Positions 19,454-30,082 of a stretch of 64,000 nucleotides of DNA are shown one piece after another. Positions within the stretch are counted from its first letter, which is position 1. Every line of letters starts with the position of its first letter. Made by a program: the position numbers and the translations under genes. Source of the stretch: Hemileia vastatrix (taxonomy: Eukaryota; Basidiomycota; Pucciniomycetes; Pucciniales; Zaghouaniaceae); NCBI GenBank assembly GCA_030280995.1, contig JASXTE010000016.1, positions 25,691,501-25,755,500 of the forward strand, read 5' to 3'. The notes below the pieces were generated by a model. That model ran no database searches. It saw only the letters and a list, made by a program, of their open reading frames with translations, and was not told where the DNA came from.

Positions 19454-21522
19454 AGGGTCCTAGGAATGAATCTTCTGGCATCATAATTATTGTTTAGAAG
19501 TATCTCATTGCAAGTATTAATCAAAGAAGAGGGTTATTTGGAGAACTCAGTCCTAGCCACTATCAAGTCTCTCAGAGACATTGGTAATTTATAGAGGATC
19601 CTGTCATTCCATAAATCAAAATCCTTGTTTGGGTCCATTGCCCTTAAGATTTTTACAACTTTCATTAAAAACTCAATAGGTTTATCAGTAGAAGAGCTAT
19701 ATCCAGTTTCCTCATACTGCCTTTGTTGAGCCATTCTGAATTTGGAGCCACCAAATTGTGCTTTAATTAATTTCTTCCAATCCTCCCATGAGTAGTCATT
19801 CCCATCCAGGAGAACAGATTCATACCACATCAGGGCAACATTAGTGAACAAAGAAATTTACTTGGACAAAATTTCCTCATCTGGGAGTTTGTAAGAATTT
19901 TTTAAGTTATCAATTCTGCAAATAAATTTTTGCCAATCAGAGGAAGAATCACCATCAAATGTTGGGTACTGGTCAAGTTTTGGCCAATTCTTTTGATTTT
20001 AAGGAGTCTGCTTAGTACTAGCTTGTTTCTGATTAAGAAGAAGCTGTAATTTCTCTAATTGTGCTGAAATCTCATTGTTTATTCCTTCTGTTGCAGATCC
20101 TGGTGCATCATCAGTTTTTGATGGAAACTCAGTGTTATCAACAGGTATTTCATAAGCTATTTTTACTTTAGATGAACTAGCCAGAGGTACTATTTGAGCA
20201 TCCTGCACTATATGTTCCTTCACAGAAATGTCAGAATAGTTTTGGTCATTTAACAATGAGTTCAATTTTTCTTCAATGGTTGTTAGTCTTGTTTTCATTC
20301 TTGGAAGACTAGATAAAATCTCATTGATAGTTGCAAAAGATAATTGATTTTTATCTTGAAAAGATGACAAATGGTCATTCAATCTTTTCAGATTTATCTT
20401 ATCTATCTCTACCTCCTGGCAACAGGCAGATAAAGTATCTTTTAGTTTAGACAAATCATTTTTTATATTTTGCCATAAAGCAACTTTCTTTTCATGGGTT
20501 GCTTTGTAATGAGAAAATTCATCAGAGACTCTCTGTGCTTCACTTCTTAATGCTTGATAACCCTGATCAGTTAACAAACTATTAGATCTCTGAGTCAATT
20601 GCATATTGTTCATTATATGATTTTGCTTGGCAATAATATCTCTCATGTGCTCATCATTAATTCTTGCTACATCTGGAGTGTTTCTCAATAAGGAAACTGA
20701 GTAACTTTCCAGACTCTCATAGAACTCAGGGTCAAGAGTTTCATCAATCACAGCCATATCAGGATTAATCATTGAGGTAGCAATTAAAAGTAATTGATTA
20801 GATACATGAGATATCTGTCTACTTTTCCCAGCCTCTATAGGTCTCAAAGTTTTATCCTCCCTTCCAGATTTACCTGAAGGAACAGAGTCAGCCACAAGAA
20901 AAGGCACTTGAGAATCAATAGAGGGACGTACCAGGGTTTGCTGGGTATCAACATATTTTGCTTCCTTCTTCTTTTGCCTCCTTGATAAGGGTGGGGAGGA
21001 GTGGGGTTGACCTGGGTGTGCCTTGATGGACCTACCTGAGGTAACTGATGCTGGTTTTGAGCTAAGTAGTCCCACTGCCACTTGGACACTTCCACCTTCT
21101 CTTGGGACTGGGGAGCCAATCGTTGTTGATCCCTGGGAGGAAGAGATTTCTTCTTCTCTTGGAGAAAAGTATCTGTTCTTCTCACCTTTTCTTCCAAGGC
21201 ATCTACCCTTACTTTTAGTCTCAAGCTTTCTGTCCTTAACTCCTTTATGTGAGTAGACAGATTCTTTACCTGCTGAGACAACGGCATCTTTTTTATCCTG
21301 AAGCCTTTTGGAAGCTCTTCTGGTGGGTTTATCATGGGCTTCAGATCCTGAGTTGTGTCCACTAGGATTTCTACTTCTTCCATCTCTATATCCTGTTTGG
21401 GGCAAGGATTTATTAGTTTGAGAAATTCTTCTGGTTAAAGGAGAACTTACAAAAGTAGGCTCATCATAATCAATTAAGTCTAGTTCTTCTTCATGTGCAG
21501 CAAAACCACTTTGGTCAGTCAT
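19454..21522 (-). pseudogene. Gag of element 2
   Basis: ATG at 21522 (MTDQSGFAAHEEELDLIDYDEP) opens a 507-codon frame to TAA at 19999, with a coiled-coil-like centre (AKQNHIMNNMQL...ILSSLPRMKTRLTTIEEK). The same frame continues through the Gag core (NWPKLDQYPTFDGDSSSDW ... LIKAQFGGSKFRMAQQRQ), with stops near 19857 and at 19534. A shift near 19450 brings the zinc knuckle into the Pol frame. Compared with element 3, the TAA at 19999 replaces a Ser codon. Confidence 0.8.
20844..21383 (-). CDS. Overlapping coiled-coil frame within Gag of element 2
   Basis: A second open frame, overlapping the first third of Gag in another phase, starts MEEVEILVDTTQDLKP. It has a leucine-heptad stretch (VKNLSTHIKELRTESLRLK, VDALEEKVRRTDTFLQEKK), then KWQWDYLAQ and PPHPYQGGKRRRKQ and reaches PSKPW at about 20930. 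Element 3 has the same frame (39205-38738) with many conservative K/R and D/E changes, while the other frame there is closed by a stop at 38868. This suggests the coiled-coil frame is the one under constraint. Confidence 0.5.
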   Translation of the reverse strand: MEEVEILVDTTQDLKPMINPPEELPKGFRIKKMPLSQQVKNLSTHIKELRTESLRLKVRVDALEEKVRRTDTFLQEKKKSLPPRDQQRLAPQSQEKVEVSKWQWDYLAQNQHQLPQVGPSRHTQVNPTPPHPYQGGKRRRKQNMLIPSKPWYVPLLILKCLFLWLTLFLQVNLEGRIKL

Positions 21523-21682
21523 TTTAAGATTTAACTGAAATTAAAAAAAGAGACAGTAAGATTAATTAGTCTTTATTTTTAGTTTTTATTTAACAGAAAT
21601 AAAATAAAAATAATAATAAAAAAATCTTTCTAGGATAAAAATCAACTTAAATCAAATTAATTTATTAAAAAAAAATTTAAAA

Positions 21683-22133
21683 CCAGGATTATAATATAAT
21701 CAACTGTAGAAATAAATTAAAATTTTTATTAATAATTTTTAATTATTTATTTTCATGATTTAAATCAACTAATTTATTACCAGGACTTATTGTCAACTGA
21801 AGTAATCAAATATGAAACTCTATTAATTTAACAAAATTTTATTAAACTGATAACTTAACTACCAGGACTTAATGTCAACTGAAGTAATTAAATATAAATT
21901 TTTTATTTTAAAATTTTATAAAACTGATCACTTAACTACCAGGACTTAATGTCAACTGAAGTAATTAAATATGAGTTTTATTAATTAAAAAAAAATTATT
22001 AAACTACCAGGACTCAAAGTCAACTGAAGTAATTAAATATGAATTATTTATTAATTAAAAAAAATATTATTGTCAGGACAATTTGTCCACTGGAACAATT
22101 AAAATTTAAATGAATCAGGACAATTGTCAACTG
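21683..22133 (-). repeat. Leader hairpin array of element 2
   Basis: Seven units with core CAGGAC-loop-GTCAACTG on the plus strand at about 21683, 21781, 21863, 21940, 22008, 22074 and 22116. GAC pairs with GTC and CAG with CTG across a 4-5 nt loop. The unit at 22074 reads CAGGACAATTTGTCCACTG, which extends the stem to GGAC/GTCC. Spacing is about 65-80 bp with AT-rich linkers. It lies between the primer site and gag, where retroelement packaging signals usually are. Confidence 0.7.
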
Positions 22134-22381
22134 AAAAATTATAATAATTAATATTAAAATAAAATTATTTTATTACTTCTGGGACTAAGAACACTTATTG
22201 CTCTATTATGGTCAACTAGGAAAAATAAAAATAAAAATATAATAATACAAATAAATTCGAAATTACCAGAAACCTCCCCCTGAAAAATGAGCAAATTAAT
22301 GCCACTTACACCTTTACAGGTACTTGTACACTGATGGTCCCTTTGATTACACCTCAATTAACGTTGCGCCGTCAATATTTC

Positions 22382-22394
22382 GGAAAGTTTCCCA
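22382..22394 (-). other. Primer-binding-site candidate of element 2
   Basis: Minus-strand TGGGAAACTTTCC after a 2-nt spacer from the 5' LTR end. Confidence 0.6.
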
Positions 22395-22396
22395 AT

Positions 22397-23199
22397 CGTC
22401 AAGGTACACTTTTGGTCTAGAAGATTTGCTATGAAGTTTTATGAGGATTTTAAGGGTTGAAATGGTTTCTCAACAATTGGTTACGTATTTCTTAAATCAA
22501 GGATGATTATTTTACTCAATTAAAAGAGGTAGGATCAAAATATTTATATAAATCATAGATTAGAGTTACTATATTGTAAATACTAATGATATAGAATATA
22601 AGAATAAGTTTTGATTGGTTGTTGTTGTAATAAAATAATTTAGTAAAGGAATAATCAAAAACAACCAAAAGAGAGGCCTTATATAGGCAAAGGAGGGACA
22701 AAGCACGGCAATCAAATTCTGAAAACAGTAGTATGAGAGAGAGAGAAAAAGAATATTCCAGAAGGAGTATTTTCAAAAAAGAAATTTGTTCTAAAAAGAA
22801 GGCGTCAAAAAGATGTATTTACAGAGTATGTCAGAAATATATCAATTTATTTAATATTTACTGTAGAAGTCGATTCTAAATAAGAAATTTGAATTTTTGT
22901 ATATATTTAATATTATTTGAATATTAAAATCTTATTTTAATTTAAAATATATTTTTTAATATAAATCTTTATTTCTTCCAACCTGTCAAATGAGCACGGT
23001 GTTAGAGAAAAAATATAAGGGACAATTTTATATTCAATTTTAATTATTCATTTAATTTTATCATTCTGTAATTAGTTAATTTATTATAAGTAATTTTAAT
23101 GTAACTAATTTATAATTAAATAATTAAAATGATAAGGTGCGGCTTCATCCAGTAAATAATTAATTATTTCACTGGGTAAGTCTAGTAGCCTGGCTGACA
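22397..23199 (-). repeat. 5' LTR of element 2
   Basis: 803 bp, plus-strand (C)GTCAAGGTACAC...GCCTGGCTGACA; the first base of the usual TGTCA end is C. Followed by TTTTG at 23200-23204. Confidence 0.9.
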
Positions 23200-23204
23200 T
23201 TTTG

Positions 23205-23810
23205 TCTCAAGGACATTCACAATGTTCCTTCTGATGGACACTGGATTTTCATCTATTTCTGAAAGTCTAAGTCACTTCTTTTCTTGGTCTTCAGTTTGGC
23301 AATATATGATGAAAAAAATGATGCAAGATATGGATCACTACTTTCAATTGTTTTGAAAAGAATTAGCAGAAAAAACCCTTTCTGAAGCTGCCTGTTTTGA
23401 ATCTTCAGCACCTATAGTGAAATGGTTTATTGTGCCATTTCACAGCTTGGTTGCTGAAGATTCTTTTGGGTATAAAGTAGTTATTCTTCAAATGGATGAG
23501 TATGTGCTCAAGATGTCTTTTACTTTTATTTCTATAAACTTACAGGCTTTGAAAGACCATTGGTGATTATTTTTGATTGATTGGCTAGTCACTTCTGATG
23601 GGGCACCATATTAGAAGCTGCTCCCCTTCGACCCATATATAAAGCCTTTCATGGTGACACGAAAAATTAATTACTTAACTCATGGTTTGCAGCATTAGGC
23701 TCTAAATTTTTATAATGGTTTCCAGAAGAAACTGAAGCTTATTCCTCTCAAGCAGCTGAAGCAAAGAAAAAGGGTGGTGTTGTAATTAAAATTGACTAAG
23801 TAGAATATTT
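23205..23810 (+). pseudogene. OTU-like cysteine protease remnant
   Basis: On the plus strand, IHNVPSDGHWIF at about 23215-23255 resembles the OTU motif DGxCxFR, with Trp in place of the catalytic Cys. It is followed after a shift by SISESLSHFFSWSSVWQYMM, then ELAEKTLSEAACFESSAPIVKWFIVPFHSLVAEDSFGYKVVILQMD with interspersed stops, and NSWFAALGSKF. OTU proteases remove ubiquitin-like modifiers and in fungi are often carried by transposons. Multiple stops and at least two shifts show it is dead. The remote similarity was judged by eye. Confidence 0.4.
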
Positions 23811-23924
23811 ATATTAGTTGAAAAAAAATAGTAGCTTTGGAAGAGACACACAAGTTAAGGGGTGTACATTCTAAGAGCAAGAAGTTCTTGCAAAGCTGTA
23901 CAGTTTCAAGAGGTGGTGTACATT

Positions 23925-23940
23925 AGGGGGTATCAATGTT
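23925..23940 (+). repeat. Left terminal inverted repeat of element B
   Basis: AGGGGGTATCAATGTT, perfect complement of 30083-30098. Just inside lie an 8-bp inverted pair CCGCAATT / AATTGCGG (about 23948 and 23995) and the 32-bp palindrome at 24009. Confidence 0.85.
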
Positions 23941-24008
23941 CAGGGATCCGCAATTAGGGATCAGAAATTTTTTTTCCTGGGATCAGACATTATCAATTGC
24001 GGAAGATT

Positions 24009-24040
24009 CTTATCCACTAGCCCCGGGGCTAGTGGATAAG
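24009..24040. repeat. Perfect 32-bp palindrome, subterminal in element B
   Basis: CTTATCCACTAGCCCC followed by its exact reverse complement, with no spacer. It sits 84 bp inside the left end. GC content is high for this window. A transposase or Myb-like binding site is possible but not shown. Confidence 0.95.
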
Positions 24041-24375
24041 GAATCCATGATAATGCATTATCCTGCCTCTTATACCCCAATTTCTGTTCCTAATTCCTGA
24101 TCCCAAACTAATCACATTTATGATGGATTTTTAAGAAAGTCACATGACATATATTTTCTGATACCATCCTTAAGTCTCTCCTCACTCTATGCTACTTAAT
24201 TTTGATGGCAAACACTTAAGTTTTTTTTATATCTACACACCCCAACTGCACATTTGGTGGCAAATTCATACTTACCACTCATCACCTAAACCATTTACCA
24301 ACACCTATACTACTGACAAGAATGAAGCACCTCTCTACTAGATGGCTACTTCACTCCACTATTAATTCCATCACT

Positions 24376-25584
24376 TTAGTTTTAGTTCTCTAATATAAAT
24401 CTGACTCTGATTTGGGAGATGCCTTAGCCTATTGGTTTTTTCTTTCCAAAAAGTGTTACCTCATTTACAGGGTGCCAAATCTTTATCATGATCCCCGATA
24501 TGATCTCCGCTCCATTCTCAACATTCCCCAACTAAACTTTACTCAGCTATTTAGAACTTCACCCAATTCTTTCTTCAGACTTTATCAAATCATCTCTGAA
24601 CATCCTATCTCTCATAACAATTCCCATAACAAACAGCGTAATTCTGCCATTCAACTTGCTGTTGCACCATGTCGCTTTGGCTCAAATGGAAATGTTGCTG
24701 CTGTAAGATGTTTGGATAATCTATTTAACATAGGATATGGTACAGTGATATCATACACCAAGCACTTTATGATTGCTATCCTTTCCCTCAAGTCTCAAAC
24801 ACTTGCTTGTCCAACTCCACAACAGCAACTTGAATCCTCTCAACTAATGCAAGCCAAAGGTTTCCCTGGCTGTGTAGGTTTGGTTGATGGCACAACTATA
24901 CCTTTGAGTCAAAAGCCTGCTCATGATGGAAACCATTATTATGATTGCAAAAAAATGTTTGTTCAAAATCTTCTCCAATTTCTCATCCTTCATAAACTAA
25001 TTTTTTATCTTCTTTCTAGATACTCTATCGCCGTTCAACTTGTATGCGATTTCAATAAAAAATTTATTGCTTTTCATAGTGGCTGCCATGGCTCATATCA
25101 TGACTCTTCCATCTTCCAAAGAATGAGGATTTCTCAAACCCCAGACTCATACTTTGACAAATCTCAGTACCTCCTTGCAGACTCAGCATATGCAAGTGGA
25201 AAGTACATTATACCTGCTTTCCGTGGTGCAACCTTAGAAAATGACCCCAAAACTAAATTTAATTTTCACCTTGCCCAATCAAGAGTATGGATTGAACACG
25301 CTATAGGTATTTTAAAGGGACAATTTTCTAGTCTTCGGGAGCTCTGAATCCAATTTTAAAAAAAATTGGAGATCAAAAGTGCAAATCATTGGATCATGAC
25401 TTGCGTTATACTCCACAATATCCTAGCTGATATAAAGTATGAGTGGAATGATCTTTATGAAGAAGAGGATCCTGAACCAGTGCCTGCTCTCCCATCCCTT
25501 GAATCACAAAACATTCATTCAACTGTCATACGCTCTGTCATTATTCCAATCACCCTCCACCATTTTGGAACACAACCCTTTTAA
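24376..25584 (+). pseudogene. PIF/Harbinger DDE transposase, copy B
   Basis: The N-terminal acidic start seen in copy A has lost its ATG here (about 24376; a TAA follows LVLVL). The main frame opens from 24412. An intron at 24957-25019 (63 bp, GTTTGT...TCTAG) matches the copy A intron position. Motifs: CRFGSNGNVAAVRCLDNLF, GLVDGTTIPLSQKP (Asp 1), GCHGSYHDSSIF (Asp 2), LLADSAYASGKYIIPAF, WIEHAIGILKGQF (Glu). After SSLREL the frame meets TGA at 25345 and TAA 12 bases later, then continues NHWIMTCVILHNILADIKYEW to 25584. Triad residues are intact but the stops remove the C-terminus. It lies 5' to the Tet-like gene, same strand, as in element A. Confidence 0.82.
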
Positions 25585-26423
25585 TTTTTTGTTTTCATAC
25601 TCTCCAAATTTCCACTTTGTATACTTTATTCACTTGGCTTGGTATTTTTGTTTGTTGAATATTCATTTTTTTGGAATTTATGGTGAATATCTCTTTTTTG
25701 GATGGCTCATTGGTTTTCTTTCACCAGCTCAACATGACATCACATATTTTCTAAAAGTGCATAATTTTTCACTGTTTCTTTTTTTCATTAATCCCTCTTA
25801 TCCTTTTCCTATTCTCCTCCAAAATCCCTCAAACATTTTGGTTTCATTTATTTTGTCATCTCATCTCTCAAGGTAAGTCATTTTATTCTTTTTTTTGATT
25901 TTTTAATTACTGATTATATTTTTTTTTGTTTTTTTTCTGTTTATTTTTTTTTCTTATCTAATTTTTTTTGTAATTGGTTATTTTTGATTTCAATGGTAAA
26001 ATTAACCTTTTTTCACTCTTCCTCTTTACTTTCTTTTTTAGCTGAATCACCCTACTCTTCATCCCTCCTTGGCATGGTCATTATCCCCCCTTTCCCCTAT
26101 TTCTCTTTTTTTGGCTCCATTTCATTGAAACACATACATTTCACATTCTTTATGCATTTCACTTTTCTCCATATTCAATTTCCCCACAATTCCAACATCA
26201 ATCTTTCTCACTCTATTTTTTCTACTTTTCAATCAAGTTAAGTTTCATCTCCTTTTTTTCATGCCTATATTAAATCTCATTGCTTTTATGAAAACTTCAT
26301 ACTTAAATATATGTATGACTCTTATCTGGATAACAGTGAACTTATTAAACTCCTTTTGATCTCATCTTCATTAACACTTTTCAAGTTTTTGTAAAATTTT
26401 GAAAATCAGACTTGGAATTAGAG
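25585..26423 (+). other. T-rich spacer between transposase and Tet-like remnant
   Basis: Pyrimidine-rich on the plus strand with long T runs. Open frames here are compositional (Phe/Ser/Leu). It occupies the place of the C/G-rich block in element A, but the sequence is unrelated. No gene seen. Confidence 0.55.
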
Positions 26424-26732
26424 TTAGGTTTATTAAAATCTAATGTTCATTTTACTGAAGATTCTCCTGAAGGCTACCTTTCATTTCCTACAAACAGATT
26501 TGAATTTGATTCAGTGGTTGCTGAGATATTGACCGTTAAAGTTGAGCCTTTTTTTTCCAATTTAAATTTTTATTCCATTTTTTTATGTAACAAATTAGGG
26601 TTAGGTTTATTTAAATTAAATTTCCTTTAACTGAAGATTCTACTAAAGCCTATCTCTCATTTCCCACAAACAGGTTTGAATTAGGTTCAGTGGTTTCTGA
26701 GATTTTGACCTTACAAGTTGAGCCTTTTTACA
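26424..26732. repeat. Tandem duplication, 177-bp period
   Basis: The stretch from TTAGGTTTAT at 26424 through GTTGAGCCTTTT recurs from 26601. The copies share ACTGAAGATTCT, CACAAACAG-TTTGAATT and GATTTTGACC-like blocks with scattered substitutions. It lies just upstream of the Tet-like remnant inside element B. Confidence 0.8.
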
Positions 26733-26849
26733 AATTTCACTTATCTTATTTCCAATTTTTATATTGCATATTTAGAGGATAAGGATTCTGAAACTCTTAT
26801 CTGATTATTATCTAGGCATATATTCATTGCTCAAGAATATCACTTAAGC

Positions 26850-27441
26850 TCAAAAAGATGAAGATTTTTACTTATGGGACACTCTACCTTCCTTTAGCTC
26901 TTTTCTTGCTCTTCAACTCAAAAAGCTCTATAATAAAGCATTTGAAAAAAATCATGAAATTTCAACCAAAGTTGGAATACTGAATTGGTATGATTCTGAA
27001 TGGGAAGATATCAGCCACAAATATCTTTTCTTTTCTAATGTTATTATCACTCATTCCGGATCCCACAATAGGATTCATATTGATAGGAATGACTCCAATT
27101 TTCTTACTTTTGGTATTTCTCATATATCAATCCGATAACTTGCCACTCAATACCATCTCCAGCTAAAATAAAAGGACATGGTATATATTTTCCAGACCAC
27201 CAGTGCATCATTGATTTTGGTTTGGGAAATGGTATCATCGAAACTATTTGGAATTCTTCTCAGGATAATCATCAAACAACCAAAGCTCCTCGTGGTTTGG
27301 AATCCTGTCAAGATTTCACACATTTTGGTTTCTCATTTTAAATCAGTCATAAGTTTATTCAAATAATCAACAAGGTAAAGAAAGAAGGTAAAGTTAATTG
27401 ATTTAAAAAAACTTTATCTAGATCCAAAAAGTATGGGGATT
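26850..27441 (+). pseudogene. Tet-like 2OG-Fe(II) oxygenase, copy B, C-terminal half
   Basis: Plus-strand frame LPSFSSFLALQLKKLYNKAFEK aligns with copy A (LHSFNSFLALQLKKLCIKAFET). It retains HIDRND (HxD iron ligands), then a frameshift near 27118, FPDHQCIIDFGLGNGIIETIWNSS, DNHQTT (distal His) and ESCQDFTHFGF. Stops occur upstream (TAA before AQKDEDFYLW) and near 27341. The N-terminal GIGWRPGFDKG region of copy A was not found here, so this copy is truncated. It ends in RSKKYGD followed by TAG, as copy A ends in RSKKYGDS. Confidence 0.7.
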
Positions 27442-27730
27442 AGAGTTGTCATCAAAAATTTAATATTTTTTCATAAATTTTTAATAAATATTTTTTATAT
27501 ATCAATTTCCTAAACTAAAGTAATGGGCCAACAAATTTGGTTTTATAACAGGTAATCATGATAACATATACTTGTTTCAGGGGGTTCCTCTAGCCTATAC
27601 CTGTGGAAAGTCCCAAACTTTTTTTTGTAGATTTGATCTGCATTTTGGCTTGATAAATTTTCATTACCTTAAACTAGGGAAATTGATATATATTAGATAT
27701 TTATTTAATAATTTATGTAATTATATTAAA

Positions 27731-28169
27731 TTTAGATGACTTCCACCCCTTACTTCAATAAAATGCAGGGGGGGGGTATTGTCAAATTTTCAAATCTGAC
27801 ATGTGAAATTGATGATTTAGAAAAATTTTGGTGATACCCACCCCCTGCTTCAACAAAATGCAGGGGAGAGTATTGCCAATTTTTTGAAACAGATATAGAA
27901 TTTTTTTGACTTTTAAATATTTTGGTGAAAATTTTTTGGTGATACCAGTCCCTTACTTCAATAAAATCCATAGGGGGTTTTGCCAAAATTTCTTATAAGA
28001 CTTTTGTAATTCTTGACATGTAAGAATTTTGGGGATACAGGAAAAATGTAGGGGGTAGTAAAGCCAAAGTTTCATATAAGACTTTCAAGATTCATGAAAT
28101 GAAAGAATTTTGGTAATACCCACCCCTTACTTCAAAAAAATCCAGGGGGTGGGGGATCATAAAATTTTC
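27731..28169. repeat. Four subterminal hairpin-like repeat units of element B
   Basis: Units at 27731, 27821, 27931 and 28106 share GGTGATACCCACCCC, TTACTTCAATAAAATGCAGG and GGGTATTGTCAAATTTT, and fold on themselves through the C-rich and G-rich arms. Inverted relatives lie at 149-303 in element A. GATACCC in the repeats resembles the terminal GATACCCCCT. Confidence 0.7.
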
Positions 28170-28326
28170 AAAGGAGACATGAAAATTTTATTTAAAAAAA
28201 GAATATTTAACATTAAAATATGAAAATTCAAGTAATGATTGATAGAGTAATGAAATACAGGAAATTATTGTAAATTTTATGTGCAAATAAATATGAACAG
28301 TTGAGGTGTGAGAGAAATAAAAAAAA

Positions 28327-29730
28327 CTAGTCATCCAACAATTTCTTTAAACATTCAATTTCCTCAACAGATTTATTAGCTTTAACACATTCTATCAAGA
28401 AATCTTTCTTTTTGGAATTTTCTTCATGATCAAACTTATATTTCATCTGCTCTAATAGGTTTTTATGTTCAAGTGTTTTTTCCTCTTTTTTTGATTTTTC
28501 AATACTTAGAGTTAACTCAAACTTCTTCTCCTCAAAATCTTGGGCCCGACCATCCTTCCGTAAAGAGAGCTTGTACTTCCTCTCCTCCAAATCTTGGGCC
28601 CAATCATCCTTCCGTAAAGAGAGCTTGTACTTCCTCTGTTCTAAATCTTGTAGCCTATCATCCCTCCTTAAAAAGAGCTCATCTTTCTTCTTTTCAAAGC
28701 TAAGAGTCTCGTTATGAATTTCTACTTGTTCTAGAGTGATAATAAAAATTAATATAAAGTAGAAGAAAAGTAGAGTAAAGTAATAAGAGGTATGGTATCA
28801 CTTACCAGCATCACGTTTCTCTAAAAAATTTTCCATAGACAAAAAAGGGGTTTGTGATGAAGTATCACTTTTTTGTCTTCTTTGGTAGTGGAAATTTAGA
28901 CTACTTGAAGCCCTATGCTTCTTGTTCAAGGTCATATTTTCCTCCTCATCATTGTCACTACCTTCAGACTCAGTTGATTGAGGATCCTGAGTTTGTTCAT
29001 CAGCCTTTTAAGAAATAAGAAAAAGAAAGGTAAATAAAAAATAGAATTGATAAGATAAAAGAAAAAAGAAACAGACCTGAGTTAGATTTGGTTTTGTTAA
29101 ATCACCAATAAGATCTACAGAAAAGCTATCTAGATTTGTCTCATTCAAATGAGGGGAGGCTTGAGTGAAGGAAGAGGATGGGAAAAGATTTACTTCAACA
29201 TCATGTTCAGAGATAGAATCTTCTCCATCCAAAATGTTAACAGGATTAACATTGGCTCTCTCTCCAAAAATTGCATCCATCTCTTTAAAGTAAGGACATA
29301 AAGATCCAAGTTTATCGTCTATGGATTTGATACCCTTAGTTATATCAGTGTTGGTAACCCCAAAACCAGTGGAAGATGAAAGAGCCTTTGCCTTCTTGTA
29401 TTTTTCTCGGTAATTCTTAAAGAATTCAGACATCTAATTAGGCAAAAGATCAATCCATCACTTGGTCTTATTCCATAATTTATTTGCCATTAGAAGATAG
29501 TCATTAACTTTTGATGCTGGGGGCCGTCCTACTTTAGTTGCATACTCAGTACCAAAACAAGAATCATAGTTAGATTTGGTTTTCATCCAGTTGATAAGAT
29601 TAAGATGATCATCTTTTTTTAATTGAACGGTCTTAGATTTCTCAGCTGAGCGGGGGAAAGAGGGAGTAGTGGGATTTGAAGAACAACTGGGTGATGTCTG
29701 CCTTTGAGAAGATCTAGGACGACGAGGCAT
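28327..29730 (-). pseudogene. Myb/SANT-like Harbinger partner gene, three exons, two nonsense codons
   Basis: ATG at 29730 (MPRRPRSSQRQTSPS). Exon 1 29730-29077, intron 29005-29076 (72 bp), exon 2 29004-28806, intron 28731-28805 (75 bp, GTAAGT...CTCTAG), exon 3 28730-28327. Exon phases fit, giving a continuous frame apart from TGA at 29458-29460 and TAG near 29434. The N-terminal part (DDHLNLINWMKTKSNYDSCF) followed by YKKAKALSSSTGFGV, KGIKSIDDKLGSLCPYFKEMD and FGERANVNP is the pattern of fungal Myb/SANT-like proteins that accompany Harbinger transposases and bind their ends. The C-terminus is a charged coiled coil with three 18-residue repeats (KYKLSLRKD-xxAQDLEER). Convergent with the transposase and Tet-like gene. 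Confidence 0.75.
28530..28691. repeat. 54-bp tandem repeat, three units, coding
   Basis: Units start near 28530, 28584 and 28638, marked by TCTTGGGCCC / TCTTGGGCCC / TCTTGTAGCC and CATCCTTCCGTAAAGAGAGC. They encode the 18-residue coiled-coil repeats of the Myb/SANT-like gene. Units 1 and 2 are nearly identical; unit 3 is more diverged. Confidence 0.85.
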
Positions 29731-30082
29731 GTTAAAATATAAATGAAGATGAAAAGGAGAAGAAACAAGCAGATGAGATGGTGAGGGGTTCTGAGAGGAT
29801 AGAATGGACAGGATTGGATGAGAATGTGAGTGTTCAGAAAGGTAGAAGGCATATCCAGAGAGTAGTCCAAGATGTGGTTGTAGCAGAAAGTAGGTCAAGA
29901 TGTGGTTATGACAGAAAGTTGCCCAAGATGTGGTTATGAAAAATTGAGTAAAAAAATTTCAGATAAGAGGTGAAAATTGGCACGCAAAGTGTCTAATAAC
30001 CCAATTATTAGCAAAAATAATTGCAGAAGATAATTGGGGTATGCAGATTATTTTCCACAAATAATTTATTTGCAGATTGGTC
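29731..30082. other. 5' flank of the Myb-like gene and right subterminal region
   Basis: Contains three short repeats of GT(C/T)CAAGATGTGGTTATGA-like sequence (about 29868-29940) and a subterminal inverted pair CCCAATTAT / ATAATTGGG at 30001 and 30029. No gene seen. Confidence 0.6.

Larger units (their letters stand above)
14708..23199 (-). mobile_element. LTR element 2, Ty3/gypsy chromovirus type, full length but broken
   Basis: 8.5-kb element flanked by TTTTG target duplications (14703-14707 and 23200-23204), with two 803-bp LTRs, a polypurine tract, a primer-binding-site candidate, Gag and Pol, all on the minus strand. The equal LTR lengths and few differences indicate a fairly recent insertion. 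Coding frames contain at least eight nonsense codons or shifts. It is the closest relative of element 3 in this window (zinc knuckle, protease, RT and integrase nearly colinear). Confidence 0.9.

Noticed and set aside
15546..21522. RIP-like C-to-T mutation as the cause of element 2 stops
   Set aside because: Against element 3, two stops are C:G to T:A (CAA to TAA near 17759, TGG to TGA at 16413), but others are transversions (TGC to TGA, TCA to TAA, TTA to TAA). A mixed spectrum does not support RIP from these data.
25439..26241. Hydrophobic frames after transposase B
   Set aside because: Pyrimidine-rich DNA read as Phe/Ser/Leu; no conserved counterpart in element A.
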